DNA of 29,081 bases from Candidatus Iainarchaeum sp. (GTDB lineage Archaea; Iainarchaeota; Iainarchaeia; Iainarchaeales; JAAZKV01), in contig JAQVAR010000004.1 of the NCBI GenBank assembly GCA_028690725.1, forward strand, positions 1 to 29,081, given 5' to 3'. Position numbers and translations under genes: made by a program. The stretch's first letter is position 1. Each line of letters opens with the position of its first letter. The notes under the pieces are model-generated. The model did no database searches and was not told the DNA's origin. It saw nothing but the letters and a program-made list of their open reading frames with translations. Of the stretch, positions 21,833 to 28,787 are shown one piece after another.

Positions 21833-21837
21833 TTTTT

Positions 21838-21865
21838 TTTAAACAAAATTTGTTTAAATTTTTTT
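21838..21865 (+). terminator. Hairpin and T-run between nrdD and the glycyl-radical gene
   Basis: TTTAAACAAA, one base, and its inverse TTTGTTTAAA form a ten-pair palindrome (21838-21858), directly followed by seven T (21859-21865). It lies five bases after the nrdD stop codon and before the next gene. It could lower transcription into the small glycyl-radical gene and nrdG, or mark the end of an nrdD-only mRNA. Confidence 0.5.
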
Positions 21866-21886
21866 AATTGTTTTTGAGGTATCAAA

Positions 21887-21919
21887 ATGGTAAAATCAGA
21901 ACATTTGGAGGTGTTTTAA
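21887..21919 (+). CDS. 10-residue leader peptide upstream of glycyl-radical gene
   Basis: MVKSEHLEVF from ATG 21887, with GAGGT six bases before it. Its TAA shares its last A with the ATG of the next gene (TAATG). As in the radA leader, the final codons GAG-GTG-TTT form the Shine-Dalgarno of the following gene, and the first three residues (MVK) equal those of the following protein. Very short, so support comes from the architecture and the parallel with radA. Confidence 0.45.
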   Translation: MVKSEHLEVF

Positions 21920-22065
21920 TGGTTAAAACAAAATGTGAGGTTTATTCTAGAGTGGTGGGTTATATTAGACCTGTTGAACAATGGAATGATGGAAAACAAG
22001 CAGAATTTCATGATAGAAAAATGTTTTCTTCTAATGAAAAACAATTGCAATCAAAGGTTTGTTAG
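21919..22065 (+). CDS. Stand-alone glycyl-radical domain of class III ribonucleotide reductase
   Basis: A 48-residue protein equal to the missing C-terminus of NrdD: CEVYSRVVGYIRPVEQWNDG, then KQAEFHDRKMF. The glycyl-radical motif RVVGY places the radical on Gly-14, and the WNDGKQ-EF-R pattern follows as in NrdD of the Thermotoga/archaeal type. GGAGGTG lies five bases before ATG 21919, so it is a real gene and not a frameshift remnant; it is in a different frame from nrdD and 86 bases away. nrdG begins nine bases after its stop, so activase and radical subunit are co-translated. It would dock onto the NrdD core, as GrcA does for pyruvate formate-lyase. Confidence 0.85.
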   Translation: MVKTKCEVYSRVVGYIRPVEQWNDGKQAEFHDRKMFSSNEKQLQSKVC

Positions 22066-22073
22066 GTGAAAAA

Positions 22074-22769
22074 ATGTTTATTGGGGGTTTAGAAAAAACA
22101 ACTCTCACAGATTTTCCTAACAAAGTTGCTTGTATTGTTTTTCTTGTTAATTGTAATTTTAAATGCCCTTATTGTTACAATAAAGAATTAACTTCTTACA
22201 AATTTTTTAAGAAATCAGATAGAAAATTAATTCCTGAAGAAGAGTTTTTTAATTTTCTTGTTAAAAGAAAAAAAATTCTTGAAGGAGTAGTAATAACTGG
22301 TGGTGAACCAACTTGTTCTCCTGGATTAATTGATTTTGTTAAAAAAATTCGCGGGCTTGGTTTTGAAGTAAAATTTGATACTAATGGGAGTAATCCAAAA
22401 ATTTTAGAACAATTAATTGAAAAAAAATTAATAGATTACATTGCAATGGATTTAAAAGCACCATTAAAAAAATATCAACAAATTACGCGTAGTAATGTTC
22501 TTCAAAAAAATATTAAAAATTCTTTAGATTTAATAATTAATTCAAAAATTCCACACGAGTTTAGAACTACTCTTTATCCTAAATTAACAATTAATGATTT
22601 TAATGAAATGGCTTTGTTAATTCCAAATGAGAAATGGTTTTTACAAGAAATGGATCCTGCGCATGCTTATGAATCAAATGTGAGAAAAATGAAACCTGTG
22701 AAAAGAAATAAAATAATGAAAATAATTAATAATTGTAAAATAACAACAAAAATAGAATTAAGACAATAA
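22074..22769 (+). CDS. nrdG: Anaerobic ribonucleotide reductase activating protein NrdG
   Basis: A radical-SAM enzyme that generates the glycyl radical of NrdD, here presumably on the separate 48-residue subunit. The iron-sulfur motif is C27-x3-C31-x2-C34 (CNFKCPYCYN), followed by VVITGGEPTCSPGLIDFV and FDTNGSNPKIL, typical of activases. Length is 231 residues from ATG 22074, which has AGGTGA just upstream; a TTG at 22059 would overlap the preceding gene. It is directly downstream of the glycyl-radical gene. The N-terminal GLEKTTLTDFPNKVACIVF fits the larger archaeal/Thermotoga type. Confidence 0.93.
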   Translation: MFIGGLEKTTLTDFPNKVACIVFLVNCNFKCPYCYNKELTSYKFFKKSDRKLIPEEEFFNFLVKRKKILEGVVITGGEPTCSPGLIDFVKKIRGLGFEVKFDTNGSNPKILEQLIEKKLIDYIAMDLKAPLKKYQQITRSNVLQKNIKNSLDLIINSKIPHEFRTTLYPKLTINDFNEMALLIPNEKWFLQEMDPAHAYESNVRKMKPVKRNKIMKIINNCKITTKIELRQ

Positions 22770-22822
22770 ATTATTAATAATTAGAATAATAAATCTAAAA
22801 TAAAAATTTTTAGAACTTTTGT

Positions 22823-24061
22823 TTAAACTATTTCTTTGACATTAAATTCTGTTTGATTAGAAAAAGAATTTTCTTTTGCGTAACCAAATAATTTTATTTC
22901 TTTTTTATTTAATTTTTCATTTAATTCTTCAATTATTTTTTCATTACTTTTTTCATTTGTTTCTTTATCTAAATCTTCTTTTGTCCAACCTATAAGATTC
23001 AATGCGATGTTCCCAAAAAATGTTGCTCTAATTTCTGCGCTCTCATCACTTATTAAAACATTTAACACAGCTTTTTTTTCTCCTTTTATTTCACCACAAT
23101 TTTCACAAATATTTCCTTCAATTTTTTTTCCACATTTTTCACAAGCATTAAAATAAATTTTTCCTAATTGAATTTCTTTTATTGATCCATTAATAATAAA
23201 ATTTTCATTTTCAACAAGTTCATTAATTTTTTTTTCTTTAATATTTTCTTTTAATATTTCTATTATTTTTGGTAATTCTTTTTTTGATTCTCTTATTATT
23301 GAATTATAACCTGCGTGTAATTCTATTCCATACATTCCTTCTTTTGTATAACCATTTATTATTTCTATTGCTTGTCCTTCTGCGAACTTTTGTATTTCTT
23401 CTACTTTTTCGTTCCATGCTGTTGCTTTTAATAAAGCTGTTTCGTCACCAAATTGAAAATTACAGACCTTGCCTTTTTTTTCTTCATTTTCAAATTCTTT
23501 GTGTGGGAATTTTCTTAATAATCTCCCAACAACATTTACATTATTTAGTCCTGTTTTTAATTCACTTATTTTTTCAAATTCTTCTTCTTTTTTGTTTATT
23601 ATTTCTATATTTCCATTAAAACCCAAGCTTAATTGTTTTTTTTCATTATAACTTGTTGCAAAACCATTAATTATTTTTATTTTGCTTCCTTGTGTTAAAT
23701 CATATTTTTCTATTTGATCATTCCACAAGGTTAATCTTACCAAACCAGTTTCATCTTCAATTAAAAAAGACAATAATTTTCCTTTTTTACCATTTTTTTC
23801 AAATTCTTTTAATGGATAAATATTTTTTATTATTCCAATAATTTCAAAATCTTTCATTCCATCCTTTATTTCATTTATTTTTATTTCTGCATTAATATTT
23901 TGTTTTAATCCAAGTTCTTTTTGGATCATAAAAATAGCGCCTTGTTTTGATAATAATCCAGAAAATTTTTTTTCTTTTTTTTCTATTAATTTATTTATTT
24001 CTTCAACGGTTTTCCCTGTTTTTTTGCTTATTTCAGAAACCAGGCTATTTTCATCTTCCAT
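22823..24061 (-). CDS. rpa: Replication protein A, multi-OB single-strand binding protein
   Basis: A 412-residue single-stranded-DNA binding protein. At least two OB folds are readable (FEIIGIIKNIYPLKEFEKN with SFLIEDETGLVRLTLWND, then VNVVGRLLRKFPHKEF with FQFGDETALLKATAWNE), followed by a zinc-finger OB region: CEKCGKKIEGNICENCG, four cysteines, and VLISDESAEIRATFFGN. The first 60 residues are helical (SEISKKTGKTVEEINKLIEKK), as in archaeal RPA. It is convergent with nrdG and just upstream, on the opposite strand, of GGGPS. It protects DNA during replication and recombination and would be the partner of RadA in this window. Confidence 0.92.
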   Translation of the reverse strand: MEDENSLVSEISKKTGKTVEEINKLIEKKEKKFSGLLSKQGAIFMIQKELGLKQNINAEIKINEIKDGMKDFEIIGIIKNIYPLKEFEKNGKKGKLLSFLIEDETGLVRLTLWNDQIEKYDLTQGSKIKIINGFATSYNEKKQLSLGFNGNIEIINKKEEEFEKISELKTGLNNVNVVGRLLRKFPHKEFENEEKKGKVCNFQFGDETALLKATAWNEKVEEIQKFAEGQAIEIINGYTKEGMYGIELHAGYNSIIRESKKELPKIIEILKENIKEKKINELVENENFIINGSIKEIQLGKIYFNACEKCGKKIEGNICENCGEIKGEKKAVLNVLISDESAEIRATFFGNIALNLIGWTKEDLDKETNEKSNEKIIEELNEKLNKKEIKLFGYAKENSFSNQTEFNVKEIV

Positions 24062-24149
24062 ATTTATTCAAGATAACAAAACTCTTTTTAATTAAACCAA
24101 TTTTTTTCAAAACAATGCATTTTTATATTTGTTTTTTCTATTGGTTATT

Positions 24150-24926
24150 ATGAATAATGGAAAAGTTTATTCTAAATTATTAGCTCAATTGAAAGAAGAA
24201 GCAGGAGCACTATTTTTGGTTGTTGATCCGCCTAATCAATCTCCTAAACAAGCAGCAATTATGTCAAAAATTGCTGAGGATGCTGGGGCAAAAGCAATTG
24301 CTATTGGGGGTTCTCTTGGCGCTCAAGGAAAATTATTAGACAATACCTTAACAGAAATAAAAGATAAATGTTCTATTCCAACAATTCTTTTTCCTGGTAA
24401 TATTGCAACTCTTTCTAATGTTGCTGATGCAATTTATTTTATGTCAATGTTGAATAGTAATGACCCTTATTATATTTCTGGTGCTCAAGTAGCATCATCT
24501 TTTCCAATAAAAAAAATGGGTTTAGAAGTTATACCAACTTCTTATATTATTGTTGAACCTGGTCGAGCAGTTGGCTTTATGGGGCGTGCACAATTAATTC
24601 CAAGGAATCTTCCTTATCTTGCAGCAGCAAATGCTCTTGCTGGTGAGTTTATGGGTTCTAAATTAGCAATTCTTGAATCTGGGGGGGGAGCGCCTTCTCC
24701 TGTAACAAAAGAAATGATTTCTACTACTAAACAAGTTATTTCAATCCCTCTTTTGATTGCGGGTGGTGTAAACAAACCAGAATATGCTTTCGATTGTATT
24801 TCTTCAGGGGCAGATATTGTTCATGTTGGTACTGCTATTGAAAAAGCTGGTTCAGAAAAAGAAGCTTCTAACAAATTAAAAAAAATGTGTGATGCTGTTA
24901 AAAAAGGAGCTAAAGCAAAAAAGTAA
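24150..24926 (+). CDS. Geranylgeranylglyceryl phosphate synthase
   Basis: Joins geranylgeranyl diphosphate to sn-glycerol-1-phosphate, the first committed step of archaeal ether lipids. The TIM-barrel phrases of the GGGPS/PcrB family are in order: LFLVVDPPNQSPKQAA, DAGAKAIAIGGSLGAQG, IPTILFPGNIATLSNVADAI, PTSYIIVEPGRAVGFMG, and the phosphate-binding PLLIAGGVNKPEYA and GADIVHVGTAIE. ATG 24150 (MNNGKVYSKLL) is preferred over an upstream ATG at 24129 because a TATTTTTATATTTG element lies about 25 bases before it. The length of 258 residues is normal. Its presence shows that this organism can make at least part of its own archaeal lipid. Confidence 0.94.
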   Translation: MNNGKVYSKLLAQLKEEAGALFLVVDPPNQSPKQAAIMSKIAEDAGAKAIAIGGSLGAQGKLLDNTLTEIKDKCSIPTILFPGNIATLSNVADAIYFMSMLNSNDPYYISGAQVASSFPIKKMGLEVIPTSYIIVEPGRAVGFMGRAQLIPRNLPYLAAANALAGEFMGSKLAILESGGGAPSPVTKEMISTTKQVISIPLLIAGGVNKPEYAFDCISSGADIVHVGTAIEKAGSEKEASNKLKKMCDAVKKGAKAKK

Positions 24927-24945
24927 TTTTTTCAAATTATTTTTT

Positions 24946-25821
24946 TTAATCATTTTTTATTTCTTTAACAATTTTTTTTATTTGATTATCTAATTTATAT
25001 TTGTGTTTGAAACCAATTTTATATATTTTTTCCAAACAATAATTTCTTTGTTTTTTTAAATGCAATATATTATTTTTATTTAAAATTTTTATTTTAAAAA
25101 TATTCCCAAATAATATTGCAATTGTTTCTGGAATACTCCAAACAAATTCTTTTTTTCCTAACTCTTTTTTTATTTTTTTACAAAATTCTTTTAATGTTAA
25201 TTTTTCTTTTCCAGATATTAAATAAATTTCGCTTGGTTCACCAGTTTTTATTATTTGTATTATTGCATTAACTAATTCTTTAACACAAATTATTTGAAAT
25301 ATATTTTTACCATTACAAGGTAATGGAAAATTTTTTTCTAAGAGAGTAATCATTTTTTTCCAATAATCATTTTTTCCAAATATCATTGCGCTTCTAATAA
25401 TATTAACATGTATTTCTTCTTGTCTGTTTAGAACAACTTGTTCTCCTTCATATTTACTTTTTTCATATTTTGTAATTGGTTTTAATTCAGAGTTTTCATC
25501 AACAATTCCTTTTGTGAATCCATAAACGCCTGTACTTGATAGGAAAATAAATTTTTTTATTTTTTTATTAATACTTTCTTCTAAAATATTTTTTGTTCCT
25601 TCAACATTTATTTCCCACATTTTTTTATTGTTCTCATTAATTATTCCTGCTAAATGTATTACAACATCAATTTTTTTCAAATATGCCCCTAATTTTTTTT
25701 TATCTAAAATATTTTGTCCTTTTTTAAAATCAAATTTTATTACTTCGTGGCCTTTGTTTTCTAGTTCATTTATTAATTCTTTCCCAACTAGTCCTTCTGA
25801 TCCTGTTACAAAAATTTTCAT
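24946..25821 (-). CDS. NAD-dependent epimerase/dehydratase (extended SDR)
   Basis: A nucleotide-sugar-type short-chain dehydrogenase of 291 residues. The NAD motif is TGSEGLVG (6-13), with VVIHLAGIIN next; the active site has S95-S96-T97 and Y119-x3-K123 (YEKSK). The INVEGTKNILE helix and NIIRSAMIFG strand are typical of UDP-glucose 4-epimerase or dTDP-sugar-like enzymes. The C-terminal half is more divergent and Lys-rich, so the substrate cannot be named; an envelope-polysaccharide role is likely. Start is ATG 25821. It is convergent with GGGPS and followed upstream by the prepilin peptidase on the same strand, 37 bases apart. Confidence 0.88.
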   Translation of the reverse strand: MKIFVTGSEGLVGKELINELENKGHEVIKFDFKKGQNILDKKKLGAYLKKIDVVIHLAGIINENNKKMWEINVEGTKNILEESINKKIKKFIFLSSTGVYGFTKGIVDENSELKPITKYEKSKYEGEQVVLNRQEEIHVNIIRSAMIFGKNDYWKKMITLLEKNFPLPCNGKNIFQIICVKELVNAIIQIIKTGEPSEIYLISGKEKLTLKEFCKKIKKELGKKEFVWSIPETIAILFGNIFKIKILNKNNILHLKKQRNYCLEKIYKIGFKHKYKLDNQIKKIVKEIKND

Positions 25822-25858
25822 AAAGTATTATTGTTTTCTTTTATTTTAATTCTTTTGT

Positions 25859-26656
25859 TTAAACAAAAAATATTAAGAATAGTTCTGGCCAAATTATTGC
25901 AATTATTGTTCCTATAAAAATAAATGGCCCAAATTTTGGTAAATTTCTCAAAACAAAAATACTTTTTATTTTTTGTTTTTTTAAGTATGCTATTTCTTTT
26001 TTTCCTAAAAGAACTTTTCCATTTAATAATTTTTTTATTATTTTGTTATTTTTTTCTCCAACAATTTCATCTTCTTCTAAGTTTTTTATTAAAATTTTTT
26101 TTTCAAAAAATTCTTCCTTTATTCCTTTTTGTAATGCAAAATATATTAGTCCAGTTATAATAGGGATACTAAGAATTAATATTGTGTGTAATTGGGCCAT
26201 TCTTAAATTGTTCATGATTATAAGATAAAAAAATAATATTGTTCCTAAAATAATTGCATTATATATTCCTTTTTTTTCTCTTTCAAAAATTATTCCTTTT
26301 TTATAATATTTTATTAAATAATATATTGAATAAAATACCATTGAGCTTATTGTTGCAAAAAAGAAGAGGGTTATTAAAAAGTCTATTTTATTAAATGGAT
26401 TTAACAGCGCAATACTAGTAAATATTTTTACATCCCCCCCGCCAATTTTTCCTAATTTGTATCCTATTAATAATGTTAAAAAAATTATCCCTCCACTAAC
26501 AAGATTAAATAATTGTATTTGAAGAATGTTTAAAATTAATCCCAATATTATCATTGGAATTGTTATCCAATCATAAATATATCCTGTTTTTGTATCTGTT
26601 ATGCCACCAACTAGTGTTCCTAAAAAAAGTATTATTTGTTGTATTGTTGAAATCAT
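25859..26656 (-). CDS. Prepilin/prearchaellin peptidase, A24 family
   Basis: A membrane aspartyl protease that would cut class III signal peptides of pilins or archaellins. From ATG 26656 (a TATA element ATTTATATAAAA is centred 26 bases upstream) it has 265 residues and six or more hydrophobic segments. The two catalytic aspartates are D21 (GGITDTKTGYIYDW) and D75 in the GGGDVK motif. A long soluble loop (about 180-240) separates the last membrane helices. The upstream ATG at 26707 would add a polar stretch and is less likely. No pilin gene is in the window, so its substrates lie elsewhere. Confidence 0.9.
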   Translation of the reverse strand: MISTIQQIILFLGTLVGGITDTKTGYIYDWITIPMIILGLILNILQIQLFNLVSGGIIFLTLLIGYKLGKIGGGDVKIFTSIALLNPFNKIDFLITLFFFATISSMVFYSIYYLIKYYKKGIIFEREKKGIYNAIILGTILFFYLIIMNNLRMAQLHTILILSIPIITGLIYFALQKGIKEEFFEKKILIKNLEEDEIVGEKNNKIIKKLLNGKVLLGKKEIAYLKKQKIKSIFVLRNLPKFGPFIFIGTIIAIIWPELFLIFFV

Positions 26657-26702
26657 AAGAAAAATATGTTCTATTTTTATATAAATCCTTTTGTGGGAAA
26701 TT

Positions 26703-26728
26703 AGCAAAGGAAGATTCCTTCCTTTGCT
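26703..26728 (-). terminator. Hairpin after the lipoprotein gene
   Basis: AGCAAAGGAAG, loop ATTC, CTTCCTTTGCT: an eleven-pair perfect stem, eight bases past the stop of the lipoprotein gene on the minus strand. The T-run that follows on that strand is weak. It also sits just upstream of the prepilin peptidase promoter, isolating the two units. Confidence 0.55.
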
Positions 26729-26735
26729 CTTTTAT

Positions 26736-26987
26736 TTAAATCATTTCTCCTATTTCTATTTCTTCTGTTTCTTCTATTACTTGTGTGCCCATTTCTGCAG
26801 CTATAATATCATTGTCTGTTGTCAATGAACTTTCCATTCCCAGTTCTCCTTCTTCTATCCAAAACGAATCTATTTCACTTAATAATTCTTCTTCATTGTC
26901 TTGTTCTTGTGATGTTTGATTTTCTATGCATCCAAAAATAGATAGGGTTATCATTATTAGTATTAATCCTGTTATTATTTTGATCAC
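26736..26987 (-). CDS. Small acidic lipoprotein
   Basis: An 83-residue protein with a signal peptide and lipobox (LSIFGC, C20), after which a strongly acidic, low-complexity part follows (EELLSEIDSFWIEEGELG, EETEEIEIGEMI). It would be lipid-anchored on the outer side of the membrane. It starts at GTG 26987, whose codon directly follows the TAG of the upstream secreted protein, so the two are translationally coupled. No enzyme motif is seen. Confidence 0.75.
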   Translation of the reverse strand: MIKIITGLILIMITLSIFGCIENQTSQEQDNEEELLSEIDSFWIEEGELGMESSLTTDNDIIAAEMGTQVIEETEEIEIGEMI

Positions 26988-27872
26988 CTAATTCCCCCCA
27001 TTTCCTTTTTGGTTTGAACTTTTTTGTATTCTTTGTATTCTGTCAGTGTATTCATTATTTGTGTTAGTGTTATTTTCAACCCAATTATTTAATCTTTGTG
27101 CTCTTTCTGATTGAATTTGTAGAAATTTTTCATTTCCTTTATTTTTTGTTGTTTCTGTCAAATCTTTTTCTGCAACAATTCTTTTAATTGCTCTTTCTCG
27201 TATTTGTGCAAATACTTCTGCTTTTTTTTCATTTCCAAAAGTTTGGTATTTTGTTTTTACTTCTTCTTTTATTTCTTGTTTTTGTGCGTTTCCATCATTT
27301 ACCCTTTGTATTAACTCAGAATTTTCAATTCCCATTATTACAAACATTGATTGTGTTCTTTCTGCATTATGTTTTCTTATTGAATTTCTTACTGCTTGAT
27401 TGATATTATTTAATTCATTTAATTCTAGTTCTTTTATTTCTTCATTTATTTGTTGTCTATCTTTCGAATCAACAAATTCTTCTATGTTTTGTTTGAATTC
27501 TTGTGTTAATATTATTGCTTGTTTTTTCATTGCAACAAAATCTGCAGCAAGTGTATTATTATCTTTTCCTTCTAATGAATAGTTTTTTACTTCTTCAAGT
27601 AATGCTTCCATTTCATTAAGTATTGTTTGTGCTTGTTGTAAATCAGATTCCGGATGATTTTCTTTTACTACTTCAACTATTTTTGCTCCTATCAAAATAT
27701 TTTTTGTTATACTTTTTTCTAATTGAAGTATTCTAACTTCTCCACCATAAGGTGTATTGAATGCTTTTATTTCTTCAACAGTGTTTGCATCAAGAGTTGT
27801 TTCAGCAAAAACGCTTGGCATCATTCCTATTACTAAAAAAAGTAATAGTATTCCAAATATTTTTTTTATCAT
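26988..27872 (-). CDS. Secreted coiled-coil protein
   Basis: A 294-residue exported protein with signal peptide MIKKIFGILLLFLVIGMMP and a VFAE cleavage site. The mature part is almost all helix, rich in Glu, Lys, Gln and Asn (LNEMEALLEEVKNYS, NEEIKELELNELNNINQ, FLQIQSERAQRLNNWV), with a Gly/Asn-rich end (QKGNGGN) and no cysteine or membrane helix. It recalls periplasmic helical chaperone- or stalk-like proteins, but no family can be named. AGGAGG precedes ATG 27872. It is the first gene of an operon with the lipoprotein; its promoter region carries GGAACA boxes and a dyad. Confidence 0.75.
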   Translation of the reverse strand: MIKKIFGILLLFLVIGMMPSVFAETTLDANTVEEIKAFNTPYGGEVRILQLEKSITKNILIGAKIVEVVKENHPESDLQQAQTILNEMEALLEEVKNYSLEGKDNNTLAADFVAMKKQAIILTQEFKQNIEEFVDSKDRQQINEEIKELELNELNNINQAVRNSIRKHNAERTQSMFVIMGIENSELIQRVNDGNAQKQEIKEEVKTKYQTFGNEKKAEVFAQIRERAIKRIVAEKDLTETTKNKGNEKFLQIQSERAQRLNNWVENNTNTNNEYTDRIQRIQKSSNQKGNGGN

Positions 27873-27911
27873 TTTTTATTCCTCCTTTAGTTTCTTTCAA
27901 AAAATATATTT

Positions 27912-27932
27912 TTTCAGAAACTCTTTCTGAAA
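27912..27932. promoter_or_regulatory. Nine-base dyad in the leader of the secreted coiled-coil gene
   Basis: TTTCAGAAA, CTC, TTTCTGAAA: a perfect dyad 40 bases before ATG 27872, near the predicted transcript start. It could be an operator for a dimeric winged-helix protein or a 5' hairpin that protects the mRNA. Confidence 0.5.
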
Positions 27933-27942
27933 GTATTGTGTT

Positions 27943-27987
27943 GGAACAGTTATTATATATTAACCGGAATAATGCGGAACAAGTTAT
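27943..27987. promoter_or_regulatory. GGAACA boxes around a TATA element
   Basis: GGAACAGTTAT at 27943 and GGAACAAGTTAT at 27976 flank a TATA-like TATTATATATTAA (27951-27963), with a third, weaker GGAATA at 27966. The minus-strand TATA element would drive the secreted coiled-coil/lipoprotein operon. The pair lies just past the stop codon of the membrane-bound winged-helix gene, which is a natural candidate to bind here. Confidence 0.45.
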
Positions 27988-28023
27988 CAAATTTGATATA
28001 AATAGTTTCTTTAGAAGATTTTT

Positions 28024-28740
28024 TTAATTTTTTAGAATATTATTTTTTTTTATTTTTATGAGCATTGTCATTCCTTTTCTTTCTTTTTCAATAATTTCTT
28101 TTTTTATTAAGGTGTTTAAATTTCTTGAAAGAGATGCTTTTGGATAATTTAATTTTTTTTGTAATTCTGCTTGTGTTATTTTTCCTGCGTTTTCATTAAT
28201 TAGATTAATTATTTTAAGTTGTCTTTCAGTTAGATAATCCAAATCATAAGTTGTTTTATTTTTTTTATTTTTGTTTATTTTTATTAAAAAATATGTTCCT
28301 GTTATTATTAATATTATCAATATTATTATAATTATATTTGTGTAATTTATTGTTTTTTGTTTATTAAAAATATATTCTATTTTTATTTTTAATAACAAAT
28401 TTTTTCCAACACTTATTATTGCTATTTTTCCTTCTTTTGTTGTTATTCTATAATTTCCTTCTGTTTCTATTTGTTCTATTTCAACTTCTTGTGGGAAGTT
28501 TATTTCATAAATATACTCAGAAAAAATATTTTGTGTATTTATTTCTAAAATCCATTTTTCTCCTTGTTTTGAAGTGTATTCTTGTGTTGTTTTTGAATTT
28601 AATATTGGGTGATTACTTGTTCCATTTATTATTGTTTCTCCATTTTCTAAAACATCTATTGTAATATCAGCATAATATTCTTGTGCAAAAGAAAATGATA
28701 TTATTGTTAAAAAAAAAGCAATTAAAATAATTTTTTTCAT
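28024..28740 (-). CDS. Membrane-anchored winged-helix transcription regulator
   Basis: A one-component sensor-regulator of 238 residues. From ATG 28740 (TATA-like GGAATAAAATTT 27 bases upstream) it has a signal peptide (MKKIILIAFFLTIISFSFAQ), an outside beta-rich domain of about 105 residues, one membrane helix (NIIIIILIILIITGTYFLI) and an inside winged helix (LDYLTERQLKIINLINENAG, KITQAELQKKLNYPKASLSR, wing GMTMLIKIKKN). This layout occurs in archaeal membrane-bound MarR-like regulators. It would sense an envelope signal and control genes without a kinase. It is between the SRP54 end and the coiled-coil/lipoprotein operon, its likely target. Confidence 0.85.
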   Translation of the reverse strand: MKKIILIAFFLTIISFSFAQEYYADITIDVLENGETIINGTSNHPILNSKTTQEYTSKQGEKWILEINTQNIFSEYIYEINFPQEVEIEQIETEGNYRITTKEGKIAIISVGKNLLLKIKIEYIFNKQKTINYTNIIIIILIILIITGTYFLIKINKNKKNKTTYDLDYLTERQLKIINLINENAGKITQAELQKKLNYPKASLSRNLNTLIKKEIIEKERKGMTMLIKIKKNNILKN

Positions 28741-28787
28741 GAAATATTTCTGTTCAAACAAATTTTATTCCTTTCCATTTCTTTAAA

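Noticed and set aside
21833..21918. Frameshift or sequencing error joining nrdD to the glycyl-radical ORF
   Set aside because: The 86 bases between them contain a hairpin/T-run and a separate strong Shine-Dalgarno, and are not coding-like in any frame linking the two parts.
21838..25868. Recurrent TTTGTTTAAAC palindromes (21838, 22816, 25853)
   Set aside because: They mostly fall at stop codons and 3' ends in AT-rich DNA; probably convergent TAA/terminator sequence and not a dedicated regulatory motif.
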